A DNA stretch of 64,000 bases, from assembly GCF_000719115.1 (NCBI RefSeq), contig NZ_JOEA01000005.1, forward strand, positions 1-64,000, given 5' to 3'. A program made the translations under genes and the position numbers. How positions within the stretch are numbered: position 1 is the first letter of the stretch; every line of letters begins with the position of its first letter. This document shows positions 48,628-56,997 of this stretch, in pieces. The notes beneath the pieces were generated by a model. That model had not been told where the DNA came from, did no database searches, and saw nothing but the letters and a program-made list of their open reading frames with translations. Origin of the DNA: Lentzea albidocapillata. Its GTDB lineage: Bacteria > Actinomycetota > Actinomycetes > Mycobacteriales > Pseudonocardiaceae.

Positions 48628-49035
48628 TCAGCTGATGGTGGCGAGCAGGTCCCGGCAGGCGGCCTCACACGTGCGGCAGGCCTCGGCGCAGATCCGGCAG
48701 TGTTCGTGCATGTTCGCGTGCGACCAGCACTCGTCACCACAGGCCTTGCACGCCACCGCACACGCCTCCAGCAACGCCCGGCTGACGTTGGCGTCGTATG
48801 CGGTGTGCCGCGACAGGACCCGAGCCGTGGCGCCGCAGATGTCCGCGCAGTCCAGGTCCGTGCGGATGCACTTCGTCAGCTCCGCCACCGAGCTCTCGCT
48901 CAGACACGCGTCAGCGCATGCGGTGCACGCCTCGGCGCAGGCGACCAACGCGTCGATCGCCGCCGCCAGTTTGGCCCTGTCCACGTTGATCTCCGCCGGG
49001 TAGCTCTCCAGCATCGGCAGCGTCGTCGTGGTCAC
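48628..49035 (-). CDS. Four-helix-bundle copper-binding protein (Csp/DUF326-like)
   Basis: A 135-residue, Cys-rich helical protein with many cysteines in CxxxCxxC patterns, for example VACAEACTACADACLSESS, LDCADICGATAR, ACAVACKACGDECWSH and HCRICAEACRTCEAACRDL. These patterns are those of cytosolic copper storage (Csp) proteins, which hold many Cu(I) ions inside the bundle. No signal peptide is seen. ATG at 49035 with GAGG. It likely forms a unit with the ASRT-like gene downstream, 13 bases away. Confidence 0.86.
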   Translation of the reverse strand: MTTTTLPMLESYPAEINVDRAKLAAAIDALVACAEACTACADACLSESSVAELTKCIRTDLDCADICGATARVLSRHTAYDANVSRALLEACAVACKACGDECWSHANMHEHCRICAEACRTCEAACRDLLATIS

Positions 49036-49108
49036 GTCAGCCCTCCTCAGTCGGCATCACTCCCGACACGGCTACCCCAGGGCGTCCCGGCGAACCACGC
49101 GACGACGG

Positions 49109-49585
49109 TCAGGCGACGGCGACCAGGCCGCCGCCCGCGTGCCGCGGAGGCTGCTCCAGCAGGGTGATCAGCAGGCCTTCCCTGGTGGACCACGGGCAGA
49201 TGTCCACGACGTCGTGACCGGTCGCCTCCATGAGCGCCCGCGCGGCGATCGCACCGGCCAGCGACTGGTGTGCGCGGTGCTCGGAGATGCCGGGAAGCCG
49301 CGTGCGCTCGGCCGCCGGCAGTTTCGCCAGCCGGGGAATCCACTTCTCCAGGTCGGCGGCACGGAGCTGACGCGCGACGAAGAGCCCGTCTCGTTGCGCA
49401 CGCGCCCCGGTCATGCCCGCGGGGCTGATCTCCCCGGAGGACTCGAGGGCCTGGTCCAGCCGCAGCCTCACCTTGTGCGACAGCACCGGGTGCAGCAGCG
49501 ACCCCTCGTGGCGGTCGACGACGACCAGGTGCGCGCTGAAGCAACCGACGTCGAGAACGCCGACCCGGCAGGGCTCCTCGGACAC
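49109..49585 (-). CDS. Ppx/GppA-like protein with internal deletion
   Basis: A 158-residue protein. The first 55 residues match the start of exopolyphosphatase/GppA proteins (VGVLDVGCFSAHLVVVD and VRLRLDQALESSGEIS), and residues about 75-150 match the end of that family (LRAADLEKWIPRLAKLPA, LPGISEHRAHQSLAGAIAA, VVDICPWSTREGLLI). The middle, about 150 residues with the catalytic Glu and phosphate loops, is absent while the frame is kept. The DVGSNT motif is DVGCFSAH here. It is therefore either a catalytically dead short relative or a deletion product. GTG start at 49585. Lies 73 bases from the copper protein gene, same strand. Confidence 0.7.
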   Translation of the reverse strand: MSEEPCRVGVLDVGCFSAHLVVVDRHEGSLLHPVLSHKVRLRLDQALESSGEISPAGMTGARAQRDGLFVARQLRAADLEKWIPRLAKLPAAERTRLPGISEHRAHQSLAGAIAARALMEATGHDVVDICPWSTREGLLITLLEQPPRHAGGGLVAVA

Positions 49586-49668
49586 GCGCCATCACCTCGC
49601 ACCTCGCCATCGAGGCTCTCCAGATACCCGAAATCGGGGCGGGCAAACGGAACTTCTCCTGCCGCGGC

Positions 49669-50724
49669 TCATAACTCCGGTTCGTCGCTCTTCGTCCAGC
49701 GGGCCAGCAGGATGGAGGCGTCGTCCCGCAGGGCACCGTTCTGGTGCGCCAGCACGGCTTTGATCAGCCGCCGGGCTGTCTCCGGTGGCGGGCGCCGCGC
49801 CGCGGCCTCCCGTTCGAGGAAGTCCGTCAGCCGGGTCTGGCCGAAGAACTCCCCGGCGTCGTCGCGTGCCTCGGTGATGCCGTCGGTGTGCAGGACCAGC
49901 CAGTCGCCGGGCTGCAGCGTCTCCTCCGCGATCACGAGCTCACCGGTCCCCAGGCCGAAGGGCGGTCGTCGTCCACCGGTGAGGCGTCCGACGACCTTGC
50001 CGCACCGCAGCAGCAGTGGTGGCGGGTGACCGGCGTTGAGGTAGCGCAGCCGTCCGCTGCCCAGGTCGAGCTCCGCCAGGACACCGGTGGCGAACGCGCC
50101 GCCGGGGAACTGGCGGCTGATCGTCTCGTCGATGGCGCGGGCCTGGTCGACCAGTCCGTGGCCCACGCGGCGGTCGCTCCGGCAGGCGGCCAGTGCCGCC
50201 GCGGCCACGAACCCGCTGGACGGGGTGTGCCCGACGGCGTCGAAGATGGCCAGTGACGCGGCTGTCGGCGACAACGTGCAGTCGAAGGCGTCACCGCCGG
50301 CCTCGTGGCAGGGCTCCAGCATGCCGGCTTCCGGGTCATGCAGCGGGTGCAGGGTCTGCTGGTCGTAGCCGACGAGGTAGATCGCGATCCGCACCCCCGG
50401 TGCCCGGCCCGCCAGCGCTGCGGCTGCGCGCAGGCGCTCCGGTGGCGCCTTGCGCATGCCGTCGAGCAGGCCGCTGCCCCGTGCGGGGAAGGTGTAGGGC
50501 ACCCGGTGCGGCCAGTTCAGTTCGTCGAAACGCTCGTTGATCGCGTGCGCCAGCATGTCGCGCTGCAACGCGGGCAACGGCATCAGGCCGTGCAGGTACG
50601 CCTCGACCTCCATCGGACCCGCCGCCCCGCCCAGAGCGAAGTACCGCGTCCACAGCTGCTCCGGCGTCAGGCCGGCTCGGCTGAAAGCGAGCGACAACGC
50701 GCGGAGCTGCAGGTCGTGGTTCAT
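49669..50724 (-). CDS. PP2C/SpoIIE-type phosphatase
   Basis: A 351-residue serine phosphatase with a short N-terminal helical region (about 1-80, FSRAGLTPEQLWTRYFALGG) and a SpoIIE-type PP2C domain (about 130-345). Metal-binding and conserved blocks include GGDAFDCTLSP, FDAVGHTPSSGFVAAAALAA, YLNAGHPPPLLL, WLVLHTDGITEARD and LRDDASILLARW. It would dephosphorylate an anti-anti-sigma or similar serine-phosphorylated regulator. ATG at 50724; a longer in-frame reading to 50898 is not supported. The adjacent GAF-ANTAR gene is divergent. Confidence 0.85.
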   Translation of the reverse strand: MNHDLQLRALSLAFSRAGLTPEQLWTRYFALGGAAGPMEVEAYLHGLMPLPALQRDMLAHAINERFDELNWPHRVPYTFPARGSGLLDGMRKAPPERLRAAAALAGRAPGVRIAIYLVGYDQQTLHPLHDPEAGMLEPCHEAGGDAFDCTLSPTAASLAIFDAVGHTPSSGFVAAAALAACRSDRRVGHGLVDQARAIDETISRQFPGGAFATGVLAELDLGSGRLRYLNAGHPPPLLLRCGKVVGRLTGGRRPPFGLGTGELVIAEETLQPGDWLVLHTDGITEARDDAGEFFGQTRLTDFLEREAAARRPPPETARRLIKAVLAHQNGALRDDASILLARWTKSDEPEL

Positions 50725-51033
50725 TCGTGTCGCACCTTCGGCACTTCTCCGGTGACGGACGTGCACCCGATTCACCGGGCTTCCCTGACGCCACAGCTCC
50801 AAACCCGCCGGGACGGCGCAGCGTTTCCACAGCAGTTGCCCGGACGCGCTAGGCTCTTTCGGTCTGTGGTCTTCCGTGCGCCGAGCCGCGGCACACACCT
50901 CGGATACGTTTTGCGGTGGACGAGCACACCCCGCGTCGTCGCACGAGCTGTCCGGTTTGACCAGGAGCCGGTGGGAACATTCCCGCCTTGTGTCTCGTCT
51001 GGGGAGTCCTCGTCATTGGGCGAGGAAATGACC

Positions 51034-51804
51034 ATGGAGACGTCGAGCCACGTGGACCGGCCGCTGCCGGTCGTGCTGGACGAGGTGACGACCGCGCTGG
51101 AGCGCCTTTCGGAAGCGCTCAGCCGCGAGGACGACCTGCGGATGCTGATGCACCAGGTCTGCGAGCAGGTCGTGCAGGCGGTGCCCGGTCTGGACGAGGC
51201 GACCGTGACACTGCTGGACGGCGGCAGGCCGTTCACCGCCGCGAGCACCAGCGACCTCGTGGCGCGGCTGGACCGCGTCCAGTACGCCGCAGGCGCCGGC
51301 CCGTGCCTGGACGCGGCCGCGACGAGCCGGTTGGTGCGGGCGACGATCCAGGAGGCGCAGGACCGCTGGCCCGCCTTCGGCACCGAGTCCCGAGCCGCCG
51401 GGATCGGCAGCTTCCTGTCCGCGCCGCTGACCGTGGACAACGAGCACTACGGCGCCATCAACGGCTACTCCCGGCAGGGCCACGGCTTCCACGAACTGGA
51501 TGCTCCGCTGCTCGCCCTCTACAGCACCGCCGTCGAGACGGCCCTGCGCAGCCACAGCATGTATCTGCGGGCGTTCAAGCTCGCCGCGCAGCTGCGCTCC
51601 GCACTGCGGTCGCGAGCCGTGATCGACCAGGCCAAAGGCGTTCTCATGGCCGTGCACGCGATCACCGCGGACGAGGCCTTCCGGCTGCTGGTGGCGCAGT
51701 CGCAGCGCGAGAACGTCAAACTGCACGCACTCGCCGAACGCTTCATCGCCGACCTGATCGCCAGCCCCAGCCCGACGGAGGCCGGTTCCGGGGAGGCGGT
51801 GTGA
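51034..51804 (+). CDS. GAF and ANTAR domain regulator
   Basis: A 256-residue protein with a GAF domain (about 45-165, EATVTLLDGGRPFTAASTSD, YAAGAGPCLDAAATSR, AAGIGSFLSAPL) and a C-terminal ANTAR RNA-binding domain (about 195-245, AVIDQAKGVLMAVHAITADE). ANTAR proteins act by antitermination on mRNA leader hairpins. The ATG at 51034 has GAGGAA seven bases upstream; the ATG at 51028 is too close. It overlaps the following glycosyltransferase start by four bases. A similar GAF protein starts at 63815. Confidence 0.86.
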   Translation: METSSHVDRPLPVVLDEVTTALERLSEALSREDDLRMLMHQVCEQVVQAVPGLDEATVTLLDGGRPFTAASTSDLVARLDRVQYAAGAGPCLDAAATSRLVRATIQEAQDRWPAFGTESRAAGIGSFLSAPLTVDNEHYGAINGYSRQGHGFHELDAPLLALYSTAVETALRSHSMYLRAFKLAAQLRSALRSRAVIDQAKGVLMAVHAITADEAFRLLVAQSQRENVKLHALAERFIADLIASPSPTEAGSGEAV

Positions 51805-52925
51805 CGGGCATGCGGATCGCATTGGTGAGCAGTCGCACCGGCAGAACCGCCCGCGGGACCGCGGTCACCGGGCTCGCGCGAGCGTTGGTCGGCAGTGGGC
51901 ACGATGCCGTCGTGTACACCCGCAAGGACGCGGCGCACCTCGCGGAGCGTGAACGCACCGAGGACGGCTACGAGGTTGTGCGCGTAGCTCTCGGACAAGC
52001 CCGTCCGATGTCCGAGGACGCCGCATGGTCCTACACCAACGAGCTGGCCCGGTTTCTGGACCGAGACTGGCACGAGAGTCCTCCGGACATCGCGCACACG
52101 CACGGCACGATGGCGGGCCTCGCCGCCCTGCTCGCCACACGCGAGCAAAAAGTCCCCGTCGTGCACACCCACGACGAACCGGACCCCGAACGGGAGCGGG
52201 TCGAGCGGCTGGTCTGCCGGCATGCCGGGCGCGTCGTGGCGACCAGCAACGACCAGGTGACCGGTCTGTGCCGGATCGGCGTGCCCCGCTCCCGGATCAC
52301 GGTGGTGCCCGCCGGCGTGGACGACCGGGAGATCACCGGCACCACCGAGCGCCGTCCCGGCCTGGTGAGTCTGCTCGGCATCGGCGAACTGCGGTCCGGC
52401 CACGGATTCGACACCGTGGTCGCCGCGATGGCCGACGTGCGCGACGCCCGGCTCGTCATCGCCGCGCCGGTCGAGACGCTCGACCGCAAGACCAGCCAGG
52501 AGGCGAACCGCCTGCGGCAGTTAGCGGTGCAACTCGGCGTCGGGGACCGCGTGTCGGTGGTCGGAGCCGCCACGCGGGCCGACGTGATCGGGTTGCTCCG
52601 CTCCGCCGATCTCATGGTGACCACACCGCGGCAGGACCCGGCCGGGGTCTTCGCGCTGGAGGCGATGGCGCACGGCCTGCCGGTCGTCGCATCGGCTGTG
52701 GGCGCGCTGGCGGACGCGGTCGTCGACGGCGTCACCGGCCGGCTCGTGCCGCCGGGCGACGTGCCCGCGCTCGCGCTCACCCTGCGCGAACTGGTCGCGA
52801 ACTCGACCAGGCGGGAGGCCTTCGGCATCGCGGGCGCCGACCGCGTACGAGCGCGGTACGGGTGGACCCGCGTCGTCAACGACACGGTTCTCGTCTACCG
52901 GCGCGCGCAGTTCGTTCACGCGTGA
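51801..52925 (+). CDS. GT4-family glycosyltransferase
   Basis: A 374-residue GT-B glycosyltransferase. N-terminal domain RIALVSSRTGRTARGTAVTG and GDIAHTHGT-like region (PPDIAHTHGTMAGLAALLA); C-terminal donor domain (LLGIGELRSGHGFDTVVAAM, VSVVGAATRADVIGLL, FALEAMAHGLPVVAS, GAL-ADAV-DGVTGRLVPPGD pattern) with the EX7E-like Glu typical of GT4 proteins. Donor and acceptor are unknown. GTG at 51801 overlaps the upstream stop; an ATG at 51810 is possible. Coupled to the ANTAR protein gene. Confidence 0.85.
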   Translation: MTGMRIALVSSRTGRTARGTAVTGLARALVGSGHDAVVYTRKDAAHLAERERTEDGYEVVRVALGQARPMSEDAAWSYTNELARFLDRDWHESPPDIAHTHGTMAGLAALLATREQKVPVVHTHDEPDPERERVERLVCRHAGRVVATSNDQVTGLCRIGVPRSRITVVPAGVDDREITGTTERRPGLVSLLGIGELRSGHGFDTVVAAMADVRDARLVIAAPVETLDRKTSQEANRLRQLAVQLGVGDRVSVVGAATRADVIGLLRSADLMVTTPRQDPAGVFALEAMAHGLPVVASAVGALADAVVDGVTGRLVPPGDVPALALTLRELVANSTRREAFGIAGADRVRARYGWTRVVNDTVLVYRRAQFVHA

Positions 52926-52988
52926 CACCGTCGGGCGTACTCAGGTTCTCCGGGACATGTCCTGATCACATGGCCAGGTGATCCCCGG

Positions 52989-53429
52989 TCAGCGGCGTCC
53001 GGCGGCCAGGACGACGAGGAACTGGCCGCCACCCGCCTCGACAGCCGCGGTCACCGGCAGACCCGGCACCAGCTGGGAGAACCGGTCCACCAGCCACTCC
53101 GCCACCTCGTGAGCGTCCTTTTTGGTCGGACAGCGACCCACCATCTCGCGGCCCCCCTTGCGTTCCAGCCGCCCGGCGACGGTGATCAGCGGCGCGGGTT
53201 CGGCCACGTGCAGATGGTCCGGCCAGGCGATGACGACCTTGACCGCGCCCTTGCGGCTGTTGCAGCCGCGGTGCGCGAGCCGCTCGGTGATCTTGGCCTT
53301 CCGGTCGGCCGTCCTGCTGTCGACACTGGGCCCCCGCGCGTCGTTCACCGACATGTCCGGGTCGACCGGTTCGTCGCACACCCAGCACCGCCAGTTGTCG
53401 CGCTCGGCCACGTCATCGAGTTGACTCAC
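52989..53429 (-). CDS. HNH-like small protein
   Basis: A 146-residue actinobacterial protein. A zinc-type CWVCDEPVDPDMSVND motif (two Cys), PSVDSRTADRK, and RLAHRGCNSRKGAVK give a pattern like the HNH nuclease fold, but the usual His before the Arg-Cys stretch is Ser (VDSR), so nuclease activity is doubtful. The C-terminal half (VVLAAGRR) is unassigned. ATG at 53429. Function is unknown. Confidence 0.65.
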   Translation of the reverse strand: MSQLDDVAERDNWRCWVCDEPVDPDMSVNDARGPSVDSRTADRKAKITERLAHRGCNSRKGAVKVVIAWPDHLHVAEPAPLITVAGRLERKGGREMVGRCPTKKDAHEVAEWLVDRFSQLVPGLPVTAAVEAGGGQFLVVLAAGRR

Positions 53430-53487
53430 CTGCGCAAACTAGCCTGCCCCACACGCGCTGTCCCACGCGGCCGGTGCCGACGCCGTG

Positions 53488-54111
53488 TCAGCCGGTCGGG
53501 CCGGTCAGGCGCCATCCACTCTGCCAGCTCCAGCCGTTGCGCGCGTTGAGGGTGATGTTCAGGAAAGCCAGTTCCTCCAGCGAACGGGCCATCCGCAGTC
53601 CGCCCGCGTCGATCGGCCGGAAACCCAGCGAGGTCAGCAGTTCCGCCACGACCTGCTTCGCCCCTTCGTCGTCACCGGCGTAGTAGCCGTCCAGCGGCTG
53701 GCCGCCCTCGCTCGCGGCACCCAGCCGGGAGGCGAAGACCGTGTTGAACGCCTTCACGAGCTTCACTCCCGGCACGGCGGCGGCCAGCTGTTCGGTGTGA
53801 CTCGTCCCGCTGGTCGTCAGGTCGCTGTAGGTCTCGTTGAGCGGGTTGGTGGCGTCCACGACCACCGCGCCCGTGCCCTTGATCTCGTTCAGCACGTCGG
53901 CCGCGACGCCGGCGGGCACCGCCAGTACCACCACCTCCGCACCCTGGGACGCGTCCGCGGCGGTCGCCGCGGCGGTGCCGCCCACCTGCTCGGCCACCTT
54001 GACCGCGTTCTCCTCGTGAGCGGCGGCGACGCTGACCTGGTGTCCCGCGGCGGCGGCAGCACCGGCGAACCCGGATCCGACGTTGCCCGCACCGATGACC
54101 GCAACACGCAT
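53488..54111 (-). CDS. NADPH-dependent F420 reductase-like protein
   Basis: A 207-residue Rossmann-fold protein (MRVAVIGAGNVGSGFAGAAA, VVVLAVPAGVAADVLNEIKG, VVDATNPLNE, KAFNTVFASRLG) of the F420-dependent NADP reductase/6-phosphogluconate-DH superfamily. The C-terminal region (QVVAELLTSLGFRPIDAGG) matches the family. It may transfer reducing power between NADPH and F420 or another flavin. ATG at 54111 has GGAGG five bases upstream. Divergent from the MarR gene with a palindromic operator in between. Confidence 0.83.
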   Translation of the reverse strand: MRVAVIGAGNVGSGFAGAAAAAGHQVSVAAAHEENAVKVAEQVGGTAAATAADASQGAEVVVLAVPAGVAADVLNEIKGTGAVVVDATNPLNETYSDLTTSGTSHTEQLAAAVPGVKLVKAFNTVFASRLGAASEGGQPLDGYYAGDDEGAKQVVAELLTSLGFRPIDAGGLRMARSLEELAFLNITLNARNGWSWQSGWRLTGPTG

Positions 54112-54126
54112 GACAACCTCCAATTA

Positions 54127-54140
54127 GTTCAAATTTGAAC
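54127..54140. promoter_or_regulatory. MarR-type operator GTTCAAATTTGAAC
   Basis: A perfect 14-bp palindrome 16 bases upstream of the reductase start. A related half-site pair, TTCAAGCGTCAA, lies near 54170. The neighbouring MarR gene at 54195 is the likely binder and is expected to repress both genes. Confidence 0.75.
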
Positions 54141-54194
54141 GTTCTGCGAACGACACTAGGAGCGAATAGTTCAAGCGTCAAGTAAATTGGGGAG

Positions 54195-54695
54195 GTGACC
54201 CCGGACTCGGAGTACCCACGCTGGCTGACGGCGGAACAGCGGCTGGCCTGGCTCGACATGGTGCGCGTGCTGACGCGGCTGCCCGCGACCCTCGACGCCC
54301 AGCTCGAGCGGGACGCCGGACTGTCCTTCTTCGAGTACCACGTGCTGTCGATGCTCTCCGAGGTTCCCGGCCACACCCTGCGCCTGAGCCGGCTCGCGCA
54401 GCTCACGAGTTCCTCGCTGTCGCGCCTGTCGAACGTCGTGAAGCGGCTCGAAGGCCGTGGCCTGCTACGCCGCGAGCCCGATCCCGACGACGGCCGGGCC
54501 AGCCGCGCGGTCCTCACCGCCGCCGGCACGGACGCCGTCGAGCGAGCGGCGCCCGGTCACGTCACCGCGGTCCGCGAACTGGTCGTGGACCCGTTGGACC
54601 CGGCACAGCTGAGCCAGCTGCACGCCGCCCACGAACGCATCCTCGGCCGGCTCGACCCCGCTTCCTCCAGCCGGCCGGACTGGCTGGAGACCTGA
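54195..54695 (+). CDS. MarR-family regulator
   Basis: A 166-residue winged-helix regulator: YHVLSMLSEVPGHTLRLSRL and SSLSRLSNVVKRLEGRGLLR form the HTH, and RREPDPDDGRASRAVLTAAG the wing. GTG start at 54195. Divergent from the F420-reductase-like gene. It likely senses a toxic or redox-active compound. Confidence 0.88.
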   Translation: MTPDSEYPRWLTAEQRLAWLDMVRVLTRLPATLDAQLERDAGLSFFEYHVLSMLSEVPGHTLRLSRLAQLTSSSLSRLSNVVKRLEGRGLLRREPDPDDGRASRAVLTAAGTDAVERAAPGHVTAVRELVVDPLDPAQLSQLHAAHERILGRLDPASSSRPDWLET

Positions 54696-54703
54696 CCCGC
54701 GGT

Positions 54704-55606
54704 TCAGCGCGCCCGAGGTGTCGCCCTTTCCTGCCACCGGATCAGCAGGCCGAGCGCCCTCGCGACGACCGGCGAGTCGTCGTCGGCCCGCACGGCGGCC
54801 ACGAGATCGACGCCCTGGTTCCCGGCCAGCGGACGGTAGGTCGTGCCGGGCACGCCGAGCTCTGCCACGGGTTCCGGGACCACGGCCACGCCGAGCCCGG
54901 CGGCCACGAAGGTGACGAGGGTCGAGGTCTCCGCCACCTCGTGGCGGATCCGGGGCTCGAACCCGGCCGAGCGGCACAGCTCCGTGACGATCCCGTGCAT
55001 GACGGAACGGCCGCGCGACGCGTGCACGATCAGGTCTTCCTCGCGCAGGTCCTCGATCTTCAGCCGCTTTCGCCGCGCGAGCCGGTGGTCCTCGGGCAAC
55101 GCCACGATGAGCCGGTCGCGGCGCACCGCGCTCACCCGCACCGCCGGGTCCTCGACCGGCGGGCGCAGCAGGGCGAGGTCGATGCGGCGGGCCAGCAGGG
55201 ACTCGAGCTGGTCCGGTGCCAGCATCTCGCCCCGGAACACGAAGTCGACCGCCGGCAGCTCCTCCCGCAGGGCACGGGCGAACGCGGGCACCAGGCTGTA
55301 GGTGGCCGAGCCGACGCACCCCACGACGAGTCGGCCCTGCAGTCCGTCGGCCACTCGCCGTGCCTCCGCGGCAGCGGCGTCGACCGCGGCCAGCACGGCT
55401 CGGGCGCGTTCGAGGTAGACCACCCCGGCGTCGGTCAGGTCGACCTTGCGGGTGGTGCGGTGCAGCAACGTCACCCCGAGCTCGGCCTCCAGCTGCTGGA
55501 TCTGCTGGGAGAGCGGCGGTTGCGCCATGTGCAGGCGCGCGGCGGCGCGGCCGAAGTGCCGTTCCTCGGCGACCGCGACGAAGTAGCGCAGGTGACGAAG
55601 TTCCAC
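54704..55606 (-). CDS. LysR-family regulator of beta-ketoadipate genes
   Basis: A 300-residue LysR protein starting with GTG at 55606 (VELRHLRYFVAVAEERHFGR; SQQIQQLEAELGVTLLHR); effector domain from about residue 90 (VVGCVGSATYSLVPAFARAL). It is divergent from the thiolase-CoA-transferase genes, the usual place of a LysR/PcaQ-type activator of the beta-ketoadipate pathway, with an inverted repeat between the starts. Confidence 0.86.
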   Translation of the reverse strand: MELRHLRYFVAVAEERHFGRAAARLHMAQPPLSQQIQQLEAELGVTLLHRTTRKVDLTDAGVVYLERARAVLAAVDAAAAEARRVADGLQGRLVVGCVGSATYSLVPAFARALREELPAVDFVFRGEMLAPDQLESLLARRIDLALLRPPVEDPAVRVSAVRRDRLIVALPEDHRLARRKRLKIEDLREEDLIVHASRGRSVMHGIVTELCRSAGFEPRIRHEVAETSTLVTFVAAGLGVAVVPEPVAELGVPGTTYRPLAGNQGVDLVAAVRADDDSPVVARALGLLIRWQERATPRAR

Positions 55607-55612
55607 CGATCG

Positions 55613-55648
55613 ATACTCCCAGAGTCTCAGCGATCGCCAAATGAGTAT
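55613..55648. promoter_or_regulatory. Divergent LysR/thiolase promoter region with inverted repeat
   Basis: ATACTC (55613-55618) and GAGTAT (55643-55648) are perfect complements 24 bases apart. TATATA follows at 55654 as a likely -10 for the thiolase gene. The arms could form a LysR-type binding site. Confidence 0.45.
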
Positions 55649-55684
55649 TTCTGTATATAACCGGCCGGCACTAGCGTCGACGGC

Positions 55685-56899
55685 ATGACCGACGTCGTGA
55701 TCTGCGAACCCCTCCGGACCCCGGTCGGACGGTTCGGCGGGGCCCTCGCGACCCTGAGCGCCACCGACCTCGCCACCGCCGCGCTCACGGAGCTGGTGCG
55801 CCGCACGGGCCTGCGGGAGGGCGATGTCGACGACGTCGTGCTCGGGCAGAGCTACCCGAACGGCGAGTCGCCGGCGATCGGCCGGATCGCGGCACTGGAC
55901 GCGGGCCTCGGCACCGGTGTTCCCGGCCTCCAGATCGACCGGCGCTGCGGGTCCGGGCTGCAGGCCGTGCTCTACGCGGCGGGGCAGGTCGCGACCGGCG
56001 CGGCGAACGTCGTCGTGGCGGGTGGCGCCGAGTCGATGTCGCAGGTCGAGCACTACGCGCTGGGACTGCGCACCGGTGTTCGCAGCGGTGGCGTCCAGCT
56101 CGTCGACCGCCTCGACCGGGCCAGGGAGACGGCCGGTGGCCGGTTCCACCCGGTGCCGGGCGGCATGCTCGAGACCGCGGAGAACCTCCGCCGCGAGTAC
56201 GGCATCTCGCGTGCCGAGCAGGACGAGTTCGCGGTGCGGTCGCAGCGGCGCTGGGGTGCCGCCGACGAGGCAGGGCGGTTCGCCGGCGAGCTCGTGCCGG
56301 TGACCGTGCCCGGCCGCCGCGGCAAACCTGATCTCGTCGTCGGCCGCGACGAGCACGCCCGTCCGGACACGACGCTCGACGACCTCGCCGCATTGCGGCC
56401 GGTCAGGCTGAAGCTCGACCCGGAGTCCACGGTCACCGCGGGCAACGCGAGCGGCCAGAACGACGGTGCCGCACTGTGCGTGGTCACCACCCGCGCCGAA
56501 GCCGAGAAGCGCGGCCTGCGCCCCGTGCTCGCGCTCAGGTCCTGGGCCGTGGCCGGTGTGGGGCCGGAGGTCATGGGCATCGGGCCCGTCCCGGCCACGG
56601 CCGCCGCGCTCGGCCGGGCGGGACTCACCCTCGACGACATGGACGTGATCGAGCTCAACGAGGCGTTCGCCGCCCAGGTGCTCGCCTGCCTGCGCGAGTG
56701 GAAGCTCGACGCGGAGGACGAGCGGCTCAACCCCAACGGTTCCGGCATCTCGCTCGGGCACCCCGTCGGGGCGACCGGGGCACGGATCCTGGCGACGCTC
56801 GCGCACGAGATGGGCCGCCGCGGCAGCCGCTACGGCCTGGAGACGATGTGCATCGGCGGCGGTCAGGGGCTCGCCGCGGTCTTCGAGGCGGTGCGCTGA
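55685..56899 (+). CDS. pcaF: Acetyl-CoA acyltransferase, beta-ketoadipyl-CoA thiolase type
   Basis: A 404-residue thiolase. The nucleophilic Cys is in IDRRCGSGLQAVLY, the catalytic His in LGHPVGATGARI and the second Cys in METMCIGGGQGLAAV-like region near the end. Family-specific opening DVVICEPLRTPVGRFGGALA. It thiolytically cleaves 3-oxoadipyl-CoA to succinyl-CoA and acetyl-CoA in the last step of aromatic-compound catabolism, an assignment that rests on the adjacent CoA-transferase genes. ATG at 55685. A 32-codon stub overlaps its stop. Confidence 0.86.
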   Translation: MTDVVICEPLRTPVGRFGGALATLSATDLATAALTELVRRTGLREGDVDDVVLGQSYPNGESPAIGRIAALDAGLGTGVPGLQIDRRCGSGLQAVLYAAGQVATGAANVVVAGGAESMSQVEHYALGLRTGVRSGGVQLVDRLDRARETAGGRFHPVPGGMLETAENLRREYGISRAEQDEFAVRSQRRWGAADEAGRFAGELVPVTVPGRRGKPDLVVGRDEHARPDTTLDDLAALRPVRLKLDPESTVTAGNASGQNDGAALCVVTTRAEAEKRGLRPVLALRSWAVAGVGPEVMGIGPVPATAAALGRAGLTLDDMDVIELNEAFAAQVLACLREWKLDAEDERLNPNGSGISLGHPVGATGARILATLAHEMGRRGSRYGLETMCIGGGQGLAAVFEAVR

Positions 56900-56997
56900 T
56901 GAGCGTCGCCGAGGTGCACCACGTCGCCAACGCCGAACAACCCGGCGTCGTCACGGCGGCGCTCGTCGACCACCTCACGAAGGAGAGCCACTCATGA
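56899..56997 (+). pseudogene. pcaD: 32-codon stub resembling the C-terminus of 3-oxoadipate enol-lactonase (PcaD)
   Basis: The short frame overlaps the thiolase stop (ATGA) and the start of the next gene. Its translation VHHVANAEQPGVVTAALVDH resembles the end of alpha/beta-hydrolases of the PcaD type, where the catalytic His sits in a GAAHLANVEQP-like motif. Only the tail remains, so this looks like the end of a deleted pcaD gene that kept its frame and its coupling to the flanking genes. A non-coding origin is possible, but the match to the pathway order is suggestive. Confidence 0.6.
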
